Positions 9,061 to 17,944 of a stretch of DNA of 64,000 nucleotides are shown piece after piece. This DNA is from Mesorhizobium sp. WSM4306 (GTDB lineage Bacteria > Pseudomonadota > Alphaproteobacteria > Rhizobiales > Rhizobiaceae), in contig NZ_VFTC01000024.1 of assembly GCF_007003975.1 (NCBI RefSeq), positions 47,114-111,113 of the forward strand. Direction: 5' to 3'. The notes under the pieces were generated by a model. It did not search any database. It was not told the DNA's origin and saw only the letters and a list, made by a program, of their open reading frames with translations. The position numbers and the translations under genes are program-made. The stretch's first letter is position 1. Every line of letters starts with the position of its first letter.

Positions 9061-9930
9061 ATGCTGATCCGGCTTGGCTACGAAATCGCCATTGACTGTG
9101 TGGACGCCACGCCGGTCATCTCGCTGCTCGAGATCCATGCGGACCGGCAGGCCGACATCAAGCGGCAGACGCGCGTGCTGACCTCGCCTTCGGTGCCGAG
9201 CAAGGTCTATCACGACCTGTTCGGCAATGCCTGCCGCCGCTTTGTCGCGCCCGCCGGCAATTTCCGTATCCTCTACGACGCTGCCGTCGAGGACAGCGGT
9301 GAGCCCGACGAGGTCAACACGCTGGCCAGGGAAGTGCCGGTGTCGGAACTGCCGGACGATGTGCTCGGCTATCTCCTCGGCAGCCGCTATTGCGAGACCG
9401 ACCATCTGGGTGGGCTGGCCTGGCAGCTTTTCGGCCATCTGCCGTCCGGCTGGGCGCGGGTGCAGGCGATTGTCGACTATGTCCATAACCGGTTGTCCTT
9501 TGGCTATGGCTATGCCCGTCCGACGCGCACGGCCGCACAGGCGAATGAGGAGCGGGTCGGTGTCTGCCGCGACTTCGCCCATCTGGCGATTACGCTGTGC
9601 CGTTGCATGAACATCCCGGCCCGCTATGTGAACGGCTATCTCGGCGACATTGGCGTGCCGGTCGATCCGGCGCCGATGGATTTCTCGGCCTGGATGGAAG
9701 TCTACCTCGACGGCAAGTGGTACACGTTCGACCCCCGCCACAACACGCCCAGGATCGGCCGTGTCGTCATCGCGCGCGGCCGCGACGCCACGGATGTGCC
9801 GCTGCTGCACAGTTTTGGCCCGCATCGGCTCAGCCTGTTCAAGGTCTGGACCTACGAGCAGGAAGGCAAGCTGTTCAATCCGCCCTATCACGGCGTCGAC
9901 AAGACCGTCGGCGCGCACATGCTCGCGTAG
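9061..9930 (+). CDS. Transglutaminase-like family protein
   Basis: A 289-residue protein with an N-terminal beta-rich domain and a transglutaminase/protease-like core. The nucleophile is probably C169 in ERVGVCRDFAHLAI. The acidic member of the triad is probably D224 in WYTFDPRHNTPRIGR. Where most relatives have HAW, this protein reads MDFSAWMEVYL, with Ser at the expected His position (S209); see findings. No signal peptide is evident. It may act as a peptidase or amide-bond enzyme, but its role is unknown. A purine-rich GGGGGGAC precedes the ATG. Confidence 0.85.
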   Translation: MLIRLGYEIAIDCVDATPVISLLEIHADRQADIKRQTRVLTSPSVPSKVYHDLFGNACRRFVAPAGNFRILYDAAVEDSGEPDEVNTLAREVPVSELPDDVLGYLLGSRYCETDHLGGLAWQLFGHLPSGWARVQAIVDYVHNRLSFGYGYARPTRTAAQANEERVGVCRDFAHLAITLCRCMNIPARYVNGYLGDIGVPVDPAPMDFSAWMEVYLDGKWYTFDPRHNTPRIGRVVIARGRDATDVPLLHSFGPHRLSLFKVWTYEQEGKLFNPPYHGVDKTVGAHMLA

Positions 9931-10224
9931 AGCGGTTCTTGGCCCGGATTCTGGTCCGCTTCGACACACTGCATCCTCCGGACATCTGTGCCGGATCGGG
10001 ACCGGCATTCGGCACGCAGTGGATCATGGTAAGCGCTTCGTAAACGAAGTCGCTTGCGTGAATTTCCGTTTACCGTCCGTTCACTTTGCTGCGATGCAGA
10101 ACCCAGCAAAAACAATGGCTTGAATGATGGCCGGCTGCTTTCGCGGAGGCAACCGCGCGATCCGGCCGGAATCCTGCATCGGCCTTCCTGCGGCGACGAG
10201 GCCGAGGCGAGCGGAGGCTGAAGC

Positions 10225-11586
10225 ATGCGGAATTATGGGGATCTTGTTCACGCGGCGGGTGTTTTCACCAGGGATCGCAGTGGAAGTTTCGCGGTGTTGT
10301 TCGGCCTTGCCGCTTCGGTCCTGGCGCTCAGCGTCGGCTTTGCCGTCAACATCTCCCAGATTTACAACGCCAAATCGAGCCTGCAGGGCGTGGTCGATGC
10401 CGCCGTTACCTCCACGGCGCGCGACCTGACCACCGGGGTCATCAAGGAAGCCGATGCCAACAAGTCGGTGCAGGCCTTTCTCGACGCCAACAGCATGGCA
10501 GGCATCTTGCAGGCCGATCAGATCGTTCTCGACAAGCTGACCGTCGACAGGACCGCCAATACGGTCACGGCCGACGCCCACGTCGATGTCGGGCTTTACT
10601 TTCCGCTGTTCAGCGTCGGCGACATGCAGCGTGTCGGTGCTTCCACCTCCGCGCTCTATTCCGACAAGACCATCGAGGTCTCGATGATGCTGGACGTCAC
10701 GGGCTCGATGGCTGGTCAGAAGATCAAGGATTTGAAGGCGGCGGCAAGCAATGCCGTCGATGCCTTCCTTGCCGGCCAGGACTTGTCCAAGCCGCGGGTG
10801 CGCGTCGCCATCGTGCCCTACGCCAATTCGGTCAATGCCGGCGCGCTTGCCGCCGGCAGCGTGTTTGTCGAAACCAAGTCCAGCCAGCGCAAACAGGCTC
10901 CGGCCAATGGCGACCCGCAAGCCGTCTCGGCATCGACGCGTCCGGACAATTGCGCCACCGAGCGCAAGGGCGCCAACCAGTATACGGATGCCGGCCCCGA
11001 TGTCGGCATGGTCAATCGCGACTATTTCCTGTCGGGCTTCGCGCAAAACACCAATACGGCGGCTTGCCCGGCCGCGGCGCTGATGCCGCTGACGGCCGAC
11101 GCCAACGCGCTCAAGAGTGTGATCAAGAACTTTTCCGCTTCGGGCGGCACCGCCGGCCACATCGGCGTGCAGTGGGCCTGGTACATGCTGTCGGAAAACT
11201 GGGGCAGCGTGATGAAGGCGTCGCAGCGGCCGGCCAAAATGGACCTAAAGAAAGTCGCCAAATTCGCGATCCTGATGACCGACGGCGAGTTCAACCTGTC
11301 CTATTTCGACGCCAGCAGCGTGGATCAGGTCTACAACAACGCGGGCAAGGAACCGACCCGTACGGCAGCCAAGACCTTGTGCGGCGCGATGCGCAACAAG
11401 GGCATCGAGATCTTCACCATCGGCTTCGATCTCACCGAGCAGAACGCCAAGGCGACCTTGCAGGATTGCGCCAGCCCGGACACCGGCAGCATCAAGCATT
11501 TCTACCAGGTTGCCAGCGGCACTGAACTCAACGATGCCTTCCAGACCATTGCCCGCAACATCGAGAACCTGTCTTTGACCAAGTAG
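10225..11586 (+). CDS. TadG-like pilus-assembly/von Willebrand factor A domain protein
   Basis: A 453-residue protein. Residues 18-50 carry a TadE/G-type N-terminal membrane segment (GSFAVLFGLAASVLALSVGF followed by VNISQIYNAKSSLQ), typical of Tad proteins placed by a prepilin-like anchor. A VWA domain follows with the MIDAS-like motif MLDVTGSM (D157) and AILMTDGEFN. A long insert contains paired cysteines. Most tad loci hold TadE, TadF and TadG together; here the gene stands alone, as seen for the many orphan TadG-like genes of rhizobia. It is probably exported and envelope-associated. Confidence 0.85.
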   Translation: MRNYGDLVHAAGVFTRDRSGSFAVLFGLAASVLALSVGFAVNISQIYNAKSSLQGVVDAAVTSTARDLTTGVIKEADANKSVQAFLDANSMAGILQADQIVLDKLTVDRTANTVTADAHVDVGLYFPLFSVGDMQRVGASTSALYSDKTIEVSMMLDVTGSMAGQKIKDLKAAASNAVDAFLAGQDLSKPRVRVAIVPYANSVNAGALAAGSVFVETKSSQRKQAPANGDPQAVSASTRPDNCATERKGANQYTDAGPDVGMVNRDYFLSGFAQNTNTAACPAAALMPLTADANALKSVIKNFSASGGTAGHIGVQWAWYMLSENWGSVMKASQRPAKMDLKKVAKFAILMTDGEFNLSYFDASSVDQVYNNAGKEPTRTAAKTLCGAMRNKGIEIFTIGFDLTEQNAKATLQDCASPDTGSIKHFYQVASGTELNDAFQTIARNIENLSLTK

Positions 11587-11610
11587 GGGTTCCGGTTGGC
11601 TCCAAAGGAA

Positions 11611-11644
11611 AAGGCCGCCGCTTCTTGACGAAGCCGGCGGCCTT
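11611..11644 (+). terminator. Probable terminator hairpin after the TadG-like gene
   Basis: A perfect 10-bp GC-rich stem, AAGGCCGCCG with CGGCGGCCTT, encloses a 14-nt loop that can itself pair (CTTC with GAAG). It begins 24 nt after the stop codon. The T-run behind it is weak. Confidence 0.65.
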
Positions 11645-11709
11645 CCGTGTTTCCGTCCATGGCGCGGCCGATGGCGGTGACCGAAGTCACCCACCGCGCT
11701 TCTCGCGCC

Positions 11710-11781
11710 TTAACGGGAAGACTGCTTCCCGAAAGTGCAATCCGCTGAGGCCACGTTCTGGAAAACGAAATCACTCGACAT
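11710..11781 (-). CDS. 23-codon ORF with near-ideal Shine-Dalgarno
   Basis: Encodes MSSDFVFQNVASADC followed by TFGKQSSR and a TAA stop. Its ATG is preceded by AAAGGAGGTGATCCG, an exact complement of the 3' end of 16S rRNA, far stronger than almost any other ribosome site in this window. The peptide has no hydrophobic segment and one cysteine. It lies alone, antisense between the TadG-like and cfa genes. It could be a real micropeptide or a leader peptide. Function is unknown; translation is the inference, the signal is plain. Confidence 0.5.
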   Translation of the reverse strand: MSSDFVFQNVASADCTFGKQSSR

Positions 11782-11951
11782 CGGATCACCTCCTTTCGAT
11801 TTGTTGAACACACCATCATGATGGAGTGCGTTGCAGCAAAAGACAAGATGCCGGTGTGAAATAGCCGGCGGCCGGCTTTTCCGGGCCGGGTTGCGATCGT
11901 CCGCCCAGCCGGGCAAACTCCCGCTGGGAGACCAGCATTCGGAGGAATGGC

Positions 11952-13220
11952 ATGGAAGCAGCCGAGAAGGCCGCGCGCATCGTTCGCACGGTGATCGAAA
12001 CGCTGAAGCCGGGTTTTGCGGTCAGGCTGTGGACCGGCGAGCGGATCGGTCCTGCCACCGGGCCGGTGCTCACCATCAACGACCAGGACATCGTCTGGCA
12101 GGTGGTGAAGCGGCCGTCTTTGTCGACGCTGATCGAGATGTGGATTTCCAAGACGATCGACATCGAAGACGGGACGATTTTCGATTTCTACGCCCTGCCG
12201 TCGCAAGGCAAGCTCAGAACCAAGATCAAGTCGCTGCCGAAGCTGGCGATCCTGCGCGACCTGCCGGCGGTGCTGTTGTCACGCAGGCAGATGAGTGCGC
12301 GGACCGATCTGTCGGGGCGCAATCCCTATGTCAGCGGATCGAGCCAGGAAGCGATCCAGCATCACTACGACATTTCGAACGCCTTCTACCGGCTCTTCCT
12401 TGACGAGCGCATGGTCTATAGCTGCGGCTATTTCACGGATTTCGCCAACGGCATCGACCAGGCGCAGGCCGACAAGCTCGACCATATCTGCCGCAAACTC
12501 CGGCTGAAGCCGGGCGAAAAGCTGCTCGACATCGGCTGCGGCTGGGGCGCCATGCTGATCCATGCGGCAAAGAATTACGGCGTCGTCGGCCACGGCGTGT
12601 CGCTGTCGCAGGCGCAGACGGACCTCGCTCGCGAGCGTATCCGCGCCGAGGGGCTGGAAGACCGCATCACCATCGAGATCAAATCCTATGCGGAGCTCGA
12701 AGGCAGCTTCGACAAGATATCCTCGATCGGCATGTTCGAGCATCTCGGGCTCGCCAACCACGCCACCTATTTCAAGACCGTCCATCGCCTGCTCAAGCCG
12801 GGCGGCATCTATCTGCACCACGCCATCACAAGGCGCAGCAAGGGCGATTTGAAGAAGACCCTGCGCAAGGGGCCGGAGTTCAAGGCGCTGCTCAAATACA
12901 TTTTCCCCGGCGGCGAACTCGACACGATCGGCATGACGCTCGGCAATTTCGAGGCGCATGGCTTCCTGGTCTATGACGTCGAGAATTTGCGCGAACACTA
13001 TGCGCGCACCTGCCGGCTGTGGGCCGAACGGCTGCAGGCCCGCTTCGACGAGGCGGTCGCCGAAGTCGGCGAGGCCAAGGCGCGGCTGTGGCTGCTCTAT
13101 CTCACCGGCTGTTCGATCACCTTCGAGCGCGCCTCGGCACAGATTTTCCAGACCGTCGTCACCAAACGCGCGCGCGGCCCGAGCGGCCTGCCGCCGACAC
13201 GGGCGGATCTGTATCGGTAG
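11952..13220 (+). CDS. cfa: Cyclopropane-fatty-acyl-phospholipid synthase
   Basis: Transfers a methylene group from SAM to unsaturated acyl chains of membrane phospholipids. The 422-residue protein has an N-terminal lipid-binding domain and a SAM-methyltransferase core. Readable motifs are SSQEAIQHHYDISNAFYRLFLD, LLDIGCGWGAMLIHAA (SAM site), FDKISSIGMFEHLG and YIFPGGELDTI. The length and order match the alphaproteobacterial Cfa/Mma group. The ATG follows GGAGGAATGGC. Rhizobia often have several cfa paralogues, so this need not be the main one. Confidence 0.93.
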   Translation: MEAAEKAARIVRTVIETLKPGFAVRLWTGERIGPATGPVLTINDQDIVWQVVKRPSLSTLIEMWISKTIDIEDGTIFDFYALPSQGKLRTKIKSLPKLAILRDLPAVLLSRRQMSARTDLSGRNPYVSGSSQEAIQHHYDISNAFYRLFLDERMVYSCGYFTDFANGIDQAQADKLDHICRKLRLKPGEKLLDIGCGWGAMLIHAAKNYGVVGHGVSLSQAQTDLARERIRAEGLEDRITIEIKSYAELEGSFDKISSIGMFEHLGLANHATYFKTVHRLLKPGGIYLHHAITRRSKGDLKKTLRKGPEFKALLKYIFPGGELDTIGMTLGNFEAHGFLVYDVENLREHYARTCRLWAERLQARFDEAVAEVGEAKARLWLLYLTGCSITFERASAQIFQTVVTKRARGPSGLPPTRADLYR

Positions 13221-13251
13221 TGATCTGTCTGATCCGGGGCTGGACCGGCGC

Positions 13252-13354
13252 TAGAGCGTTTCACCGTTTCACGGAAACGGCGAACCGCTCTATCTCTTTG
13301 TTTTCACGCAATTCCGGACGGAAAACCGCACACACTTTTCCTGGAACTGCTCTA
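13252..13354. repeat. Dispersed rhizobial intergenic repeat (~103 bp)
   Basis: Begins TAGAGCGTTTCACCGTTTC and ends TTCCTGGAACTGCTCTA, with an internal hairpin GTTTCACCGTTTCACGGAAAC and the segment TCACGCAATTCCGGACGGAA. I recognise this as a common Mesorhizobium intergenic element. It occupies the convergent junction of cfa and the MOSC gene and overlaps the MOSC stop codon. Confidence 0.75.
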
Positions 13355-14113
13355 ATCCTGAACGAACCGCATCGGCGCGCCGATCTCGACGCTGGCTGGC
13401 CTGTCCACCGTGCAATAGACGCCGAGATTATGGGCGTTGTGGCGGACCAGATTGCGCAGGATGCCAGGGTCGTGGTCGAAGCCGTCCTGGGAGATGATGG
13501 TGAAGCCGCAGCGGCGGCATGGTGCCGAGATGGTCACCAGCAGGTCGCCGATGGCGAGCTTGCGGCCGATCCATTCGGTCTCGGGAAACGAACCTTCGAC
13601 CGCCGCCATGTCGACGACGATGTTGGGGCGGAAGCGGCGCGGGTCGGGACTACACTCCGGGTGCAGCGCCTTCAGCCACGCCAGCGACGCCGTGGTCAAG
13701 AGATGGATCGGCGCCTTGTGGTAACGCTCGGCTGTCAGCGGGCCGGAATAGCCGGGCGCGACGTTTTCCCTGCGGAACGGCCGGATCGAGGCACCGAAGC
13801 CGAGATAGGTCGAAACGGCGCTGTCGCATTCGGCGCCGGGCGCATGCAGCCAGTCGCCCTCTGGCACGGCGATCTCCAGCTGATGATCACCGGTCAGCCG
13901 GGTGCGGATACGCGGCACCTTGTGCCATTTCGCGTCGCGATCGGGCCGCGCAATCTCGTTGTCGGAGACATCGACGAGGCCGAACAGGCGGTCACCGTCG
14001 ATGGTTTCCAGGCCGACCGAAATGGCGTCCCGGCATTCGCCGGCGAGCGAGCTCGCGGGATAGGGCCAGAGTTCGGTGACGGAGCCAAGCTCAGCCATTT
14101 CGCGTCTCGCCAA
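13352..14113 (-). CDS. MOSC domain-containing protein
   Basis: A 253-residue protein with an N-terminal MOSC beta-barrel domain (VTELWPYPASSLAGE) and a C-terminal MOSC domain. The conserved cysteine of the family is in SAPCRRCGF, preceded by RRFRPNIVV. The family contains the molybdenum-cofactor-binding mARC enzymes and YcbX, which handle N-hydroxylated compounds. A role in Mo-cofactor-dependent reduction or sulfur transfer is inferred. An alternative ATG lies five codons downstream. It is encoded downstream of acs on the same strand with a 33-nt gap. Confidence 0.88.
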   Translation of the reverse strand: MARREMAELGSVTELWPYPASSLAGECRDAISVGLETIDGDRLFGLVDVSDNEIARPDRDAKWHKVPRIRTRLTGDHQLEIAVPEGDWLHAPGAECDSAVSTYLGFGASIRPFRRENVAPGYSGPLTAERYHKAPIHLLTTASLAWLKALHPECSPDPRRFRPNIVVDMAAVEGSFPETEWIGRKLAIGDLLVTISAPCRRCGFTIISQDGFDHDPGILRNLVRHNAHNLGVYCTVDRPASVEIGAPMRFVQD

Positions 14114-14146
14114 TCGTGTCCTGCCAAACCTTGGGCGGAATGATCG

Positions 14147-16111
14147 TCAACCCTTCTTGTTCTGCCGGTTGGCGATGAGATCATCGACCACGGCCGGATC
14201 GGCCAGGGTCGAGGTGTCGCCGAGCGCGGAAAAATCGTCCTCGGCGATCTTGCGCAGGATGCGGCGCATGATCTTGCCGGAGCGAGTCTTCGGCAAGCCG
14301 GGGGCGAACTGCAGCTTGTCGGGCGTGGCGATGGCGCCGATTTCCTTGCGGACATGGGCGACAAGCTCCTTGCGCAACTCCTCGCTTGGGTCGACGCCTT
14401 TCATCAAGGTGACATAGCTGTAGATGCCCTGGCCCTTGATGTCGTGGTGATAACCGACGACGGCGGCCTCGGACACCTTGTCGTGGCTGACCAGTGCCGA
14501 TTCGACTTCCGCGGTGCCCATGCGGTGGCCGGAGACGTTGATGACGTCGTCGACGCGGCCGGTGATCCAGTAATAGCCATCGGCGTCGCGGCGGCAGCCG
14601 TCGCCGGTGAAGTATTTGCCCTTGTAGGTCGAGAAATAGGTCTGCACGAAGCGGTCGTGGTCGCCATAGACGGTGCGCATCTGGCCGGGCCAGGAATCGG
14701 TGATGCAGAGATTGCCGTCGGCTGCGCCCTCGATCACCTTGCCTTCGCCGTCGACCAGCTGCGGCTTGACGCCGAAGAAGGGCCGCGTCGCCGAACCGGC
14801 CTTGAGGTCGGTGGCGCCGGGTAACGGCGTGATCAGGATGCCGCCGGTTTCGGTCTGCCACCAGGTGTCGACGATCGGCACCTTGCCGTTGCCGACGATG
14901 TTGAAATACCACTCCCAGGCTTCCGGGTTGATCGGTTCGCCGACCGAGCCCAGCACACGAAGCGACTTGCGGGAGGTCTTCTTCACCGGCTCGTCGCCTG
15001 CGCCCATCAGCGCGCGCAACGCCGTCGGCGCGGTGTAGAAGATGTTCACCTTGTGCTTGTCGATGACTTCCCAGAAGCGCGACTGCGTGGGGTAGTTCGG
15101 GACACCTTCGAACATCAGCGTCGTCGCACCGTTGGCGAGCGGGCCATAGACGATGTAGCTGTGGCCGGTGACCCAGCCGACATCGGCGGTGCACCAGTAG
15201 ATATCGCCGTCATGGTAGTCGAAGACATATTGGTGCGTCATCGAGGCATAGACGAGATAGCCGGCGGTGGTGTGCAGCACGCCCTTCGGCTTGCCCGTCG
15301 AGCCCGAGGTGTAGAGGATGAACAGCGGATCCTCGGCCTTCATCTTCTCCGGCTTGCAGTCGCCCTTCACCGTCGCGGTCTCGTCATGGTACCAGACGTC
15401 GCGCCCGGCCACCCAACCGATCTTGCCGCCGGTGCGGCGCACGACGACGACCTTATCGACCTTGGTGCCGGCCTTGGCGGCGATCTCGATCGCCTTGTCG
15501 GTGTTTTCCTTCAGCGGGATCGGCTTGCCGCCGCGCAGGCCCTCATCGGCGGTGATGACGAAAGTAGACTTGCAGTCGTCGATGCGGCCGGCCAGCGCGT
15601 CCGGCGAAAAGCCGCCGAAGACGATCGAATGGATAGCGCCGATGCGCGTGCAGGCCAGCATCGCATAGGCGGCTTCCGGGATCATCGGCATGTAGATGGT
15701 GACGCGGTCGCCCTTCTTGACGCCGTGTTTCTTCATCACATTGGCGAGCCGGCAGACGTGCTCGTAAAGCTCGTAGTAGGTGACCTTCTTGTCGTCGTAG
15801 GGATTGTCGCCTTCCCAGATGATGGCGGTCTGGTCGCCGCGCTTCTTCAAATGGCGGTCGATGCAATTGTACGAGACGTTAGTCAGGCCGTCCTCGAACC
15901 ATCTGATCGAGACCTTGCCGTCGAAGGAGGTGTTCTTGACCTTGGTAAAGGGCTTGAACCAGTCGATGCGCTTGCCGTGCTTGCCCCAGAACCTGTCCGG
16001 ATTCTTCACGCTGTCGGCATACCATTTCAGGTAGGTGTCGTTGTCGATCAGCGCGTTCTTCTTCCACGCCGGCTGGACGCGGTGGACATGGACCTCGGAC
16101 ATTTCTGGCAT
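14147..16111 (-). CDS. acsA: Acetyl-CoA synthetase
   Basis: Converts acetate, ATP and CoA to acetyl-CoA through an acetyl-AMP intermediate. The 654-residue length is standard. The ATP/AMP signature YTSGSTGKPKG spans residues 267-277, DTWWQTETGG forms the adenylate motif, and the C-terminal lysine that is acetylated in this family sits in TRSGKIMRRILRKIA. The ATG follows GGGGAGGAATG. The 294-bp region upstream, shared with the divergent usg gene, should hold its promoter. The downstream MOSC gene may be co-transcribed. Confidence 0.97.
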   Translation of the reverse strand: MPEMSEVHVHRVQPAWKKNALIDNDTYLKWYADSVKNPDRFWGKHGKRIDWFKPFTKVKNTSFDGKVSIRWFEDGLTNVSYNCIDRHLKKRGDQTAIIWEGDNPYDDKKVTYYELYEHVCRLANVMKKHGVKKGDRVTIYMPMIPEAAYAMLACTRIGAIHSIVFGGFSPDALAGRIDDCKSTFVITADEGLRGGKPIPLKENTDKAIEIAAKAGTKVDKVVVVRRTGGKIGWVAGRDVWYHDETATVKGDCKPEKMKAEDPLFILYTSGSTGKPKGVLHTTAGYLVYASMTHQYVFDYHDGDIYWCTADVGWVTGHSYIVYGPLANGATTLMFEGVPNYPTQSRFWEVIDKHKVNIFYTAPTALRALMGAGDEPVKKTSRKSLRVLGSVGEPINPEAWEWYFNIVGNGKVPIVDTWWQTETGGILITPLPGATDLKAGSATRPFFGVKPQLVDGEGKVIEGAADGNLCITDSWPGQMRTVYGDHDRFVQTYFSTYKGKYFTGDGCRRDADGYYWITGRVDDVINVSGHRMGTAEVESALVSHDKVSEAAVVGYHHDIKGQGIYSYVTLMKGVDPSEELRKELVAHVRKEIGAIATPDKLQFAPGLPKTRSGKIMRRILRKIAEDDFSALGDTSTLADPAVVDDLIANRQNKKG

Positions 16112-16405
16112 TCCTCCCCAAACTATCCGCCGATTTGTTCATTGGCGGAATCGCGGCGATGCGGCCGCGAATTCGCGCGCATTATTAACAGTTCCGGGAT
16201 GACGGCAACATTAGACGTTGGATTCGCGCGGCGGGATGCCGCAGTCGTGGATTCAGCGGCTATCAGCACTCTGCCAAGGCCGCTGCTAACTGCATGTTTT
16301 AGCGTGGGAAATGCCCGCGACGATCAAAAAAAATCAATAGACAGTTAAGCAAGTGAGCGCAGAATCCAACATTGGGAGGAAAGGAGATCGACGCAGGGGG
16401 CTGCA

Positions 16406-16678
16406 ATGCGTGACCATGCCGAAATGGACTTGATGCTCAAAGGCTATGGGCTGACCACGGCCAAGATTCTCTATCACTTCCCCGACCACCCGCACCTGCT
16501 GCAGAGCTTCATCTGGCAGGACTACGACCTCGCACCGAAATTTCCGGTGCTGATCAAATTCATCGAATTCTGGCAGGCCAAGCTCGACGGCCCGCTGCAT
16601 TCGGTGACCTACACGCACCAGAAGCTGATCGCGCCGAACGAATGGCGCAAGGTGGATGGGGAGTTCGTGCTGCACTGA
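16406..16678 (+). CDS. Usg family protein
   Basis: A 90-residue protein with the conserved Usg sequence: LKGYGLTTAKILYHFPDHPH, SFIWQDYDLAPKFP and FIEFWQAKLDGPLHSV. The family is restricted mainly to alphaproteobacteria and was named for its position upstream of the aspartate-semialdehyde dehydrogenase or trp genes in other genera; no biochemical function is established. There is no membrane segment. The Shine-Dalgarno region is a long purine tract, GGGAGGAAAGGAGATCG, rather far from the ATG. Divergent from acs. Confidence 0.88.
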   Translation: MRDHAEMDLMLKGYGLTTAKILYHFPDHPHLLQSFIWQDYDLAPKFPVLIKFIEFWQAKLDGPLHSVTYTHQKLIAPNEWRKVDGEFVLH

Positions 16679-16689
16679 GCGGCGCGGAT

Positions 16690-16850
16690 AATCTCTCCCC
16701 CCTTGAGGGGGAGATGGCCGCAAAGCGGCCAGAGGGGGTCGTCTCACATAGAGCGCCGACGCCCTTGGATGGAGCGATGAAGTCGGCGCTCCACGCGCAA
16801 CGACCCCCTCTGTCGCCTTCGGCGACATCTCCCCCTCGAGGGGGGAGATT
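16690..16850. repeat. Large GC-rich palindromic element (~160 bp)
   Basis: The outer arms AATCTCTCCCCCCTTGAGGG and its mirror CCTCGAGGGGGGAGATT pair almost completely, and inner arms GAGGGGGTCG and CGACCCCCTC continue the stem, with GGAGCGATG and GGCGCTCCACGCG nearer the centre. This type of element is scattered through rhizobial genomes. It fills the convergent junction between usg and the aldo/keto reductase gene. Confidence 0.85.
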
Positions 16851-16865
16851 GGGCAACGCTGGTCC

Positions 16866-17900
16866 TCACACCGCCGGCGGGTTCAGCCGCGCAAAGCCTT
16901 CCTGACGGCGATAGGGGAAGTACGGGTAGGGTGCGGTAACCTCGCTTGCCGCGTCGAGTTTTTTCACCTGCTCGGGCGTCAACGCCCAGTCGACAGCGCC
17001 GAGGTTCTGGCGCAGCTGCTCCTCGTTGCGGGCGCCGATGATGACCGACGAGACGGTCGGGCGCTGTAGCAGCCAGTTGATGGCGATCTGCGGCACGGTC
17101 TTGCCGGTCTCTTCGGCCACGGCGTCGAGCGCATCCATGACCCGGTAGAGATGCTCGTTGGCGACCGGCGGGCCGAAATCGGCGGTGTCGTGCAGCCGGC
17201 TCTTTTCCGGCAGCGGCTGGCCGCGGCGGATCTTGCCGGTCAGGCGGCCCCAGCCGAGCGGGCTCCACACCAGCGCGCCGACGCCCTGGTCGAGGCCGAG
17301 CGGCATCAGCTCCCATTCATAGTCGCGGCCGACCAGCGAGTAGTAGACCTGATGCGCGGCGTAGCGGGAATAACCGTGCTTGTCGGCTTCCGCCAGCGAC
17401 TTCATCACTTGCCAGCCGGAGAAGTTGGAGACGCCGACATAGCGCAGCTTGCCGGCGCGTACGAGATCGTCCAGCGTCGACAGCACTTCCTCGATTGGTG
17501 TGCCGGCGTCGAAGGCGTGCAGCTGCAAAAGGTCGATGTAATCAGTGCCGAGGCGCTTCAGTGCCGCGTCCACGGATTTGATCAGCCGCGAACGCGACGA
17601 GCCGTAATCGGCCGGGCCGTCACCCATCGGCAAGGACGTCTTGGTCGAGATCAGTACCGCGTCTCGGCGGCCCTTGATGGCTTCGCCCAGCACCTCTTCG
17701 GAAGCGCCATTCGAATAGACATCGGCCGTGTCGAACAGATTGACGCCGGCCTCGAGGCAGATGTCGATCAGCCGCCGCGCCTCCTTGGCGTCGCTGTTGC
17801 CCCAGGCGCCGAACAGGGGGCCGGAGCCGCCGAAAGTGCCGGCGCCGAAGGAGAGTGCGGGCACTTTCAGGCCCGATGCGCCGAGACGTCGATAATCCAT
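16866..17900 (-). CDS. Aldo/keto reductase
   Basis: A 344-residue NAD(P)H-dependent oxidoreductase of the AKR superfamily. Signatures are FDTADVYSNGASEEVLGEA (catalytic Asp and Tyr), LISTKTSL (catalytic Lys), YIDLLQLHAFD (His) and the C-terminal cofactor motif VSSVIIGARNEEQLRQNLGA. The start follows AAGGAGAAAACA. The stop lies close to a large palindrome. It sits 44 nt downstream of an MFS gene on the same strand, so the two probably form an operon under the divergent LysR regulator. Substrate unknown. Confidence 0.92.
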   Translation of the reverse strand: MDYRRLGASGLKVPALSFGAGTFGGSGPLFGAWGNSDAKEARRLIDICLEAGVNLFDTADVYSNGASEEVLGEAIKGRRDAVLISTKTSLPMGDGPADYGSSRSRLIKSVDAALKRLGTDYIDLLQLHAFDAGTPIEEVLSTLDDLVRAGKLRYVGVSNFSGWQVMKSLAEADKHGYSRYAAHQVYYSLVGRDYEWELMPLGLDQGVGALVWSPLGWGRLTGKIRRGQPLPEKSRLHDTADFGPPVANEHLYRVMDALDAVAEETGKTVPQIAINWLLQRPTVSSVIIGARNEEQLRQNLGAVDWALTPEQVKKLDAASEVTAPYPYFPYRRQEGFARLNPPAV

Positions 17901-17944
17901 TGTTTTCTCCTTGGATGATCTGGAAGCGGGTTTGCGAGTGATGC

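Noticed and set aside
11502..12206. A 234-codon minus-strand frame spanning the tadG-cfa gap
   Set aside because: It overlaps two well-supported genes and contains the micro-ORF only by frame coincidence; no conserved sequence.
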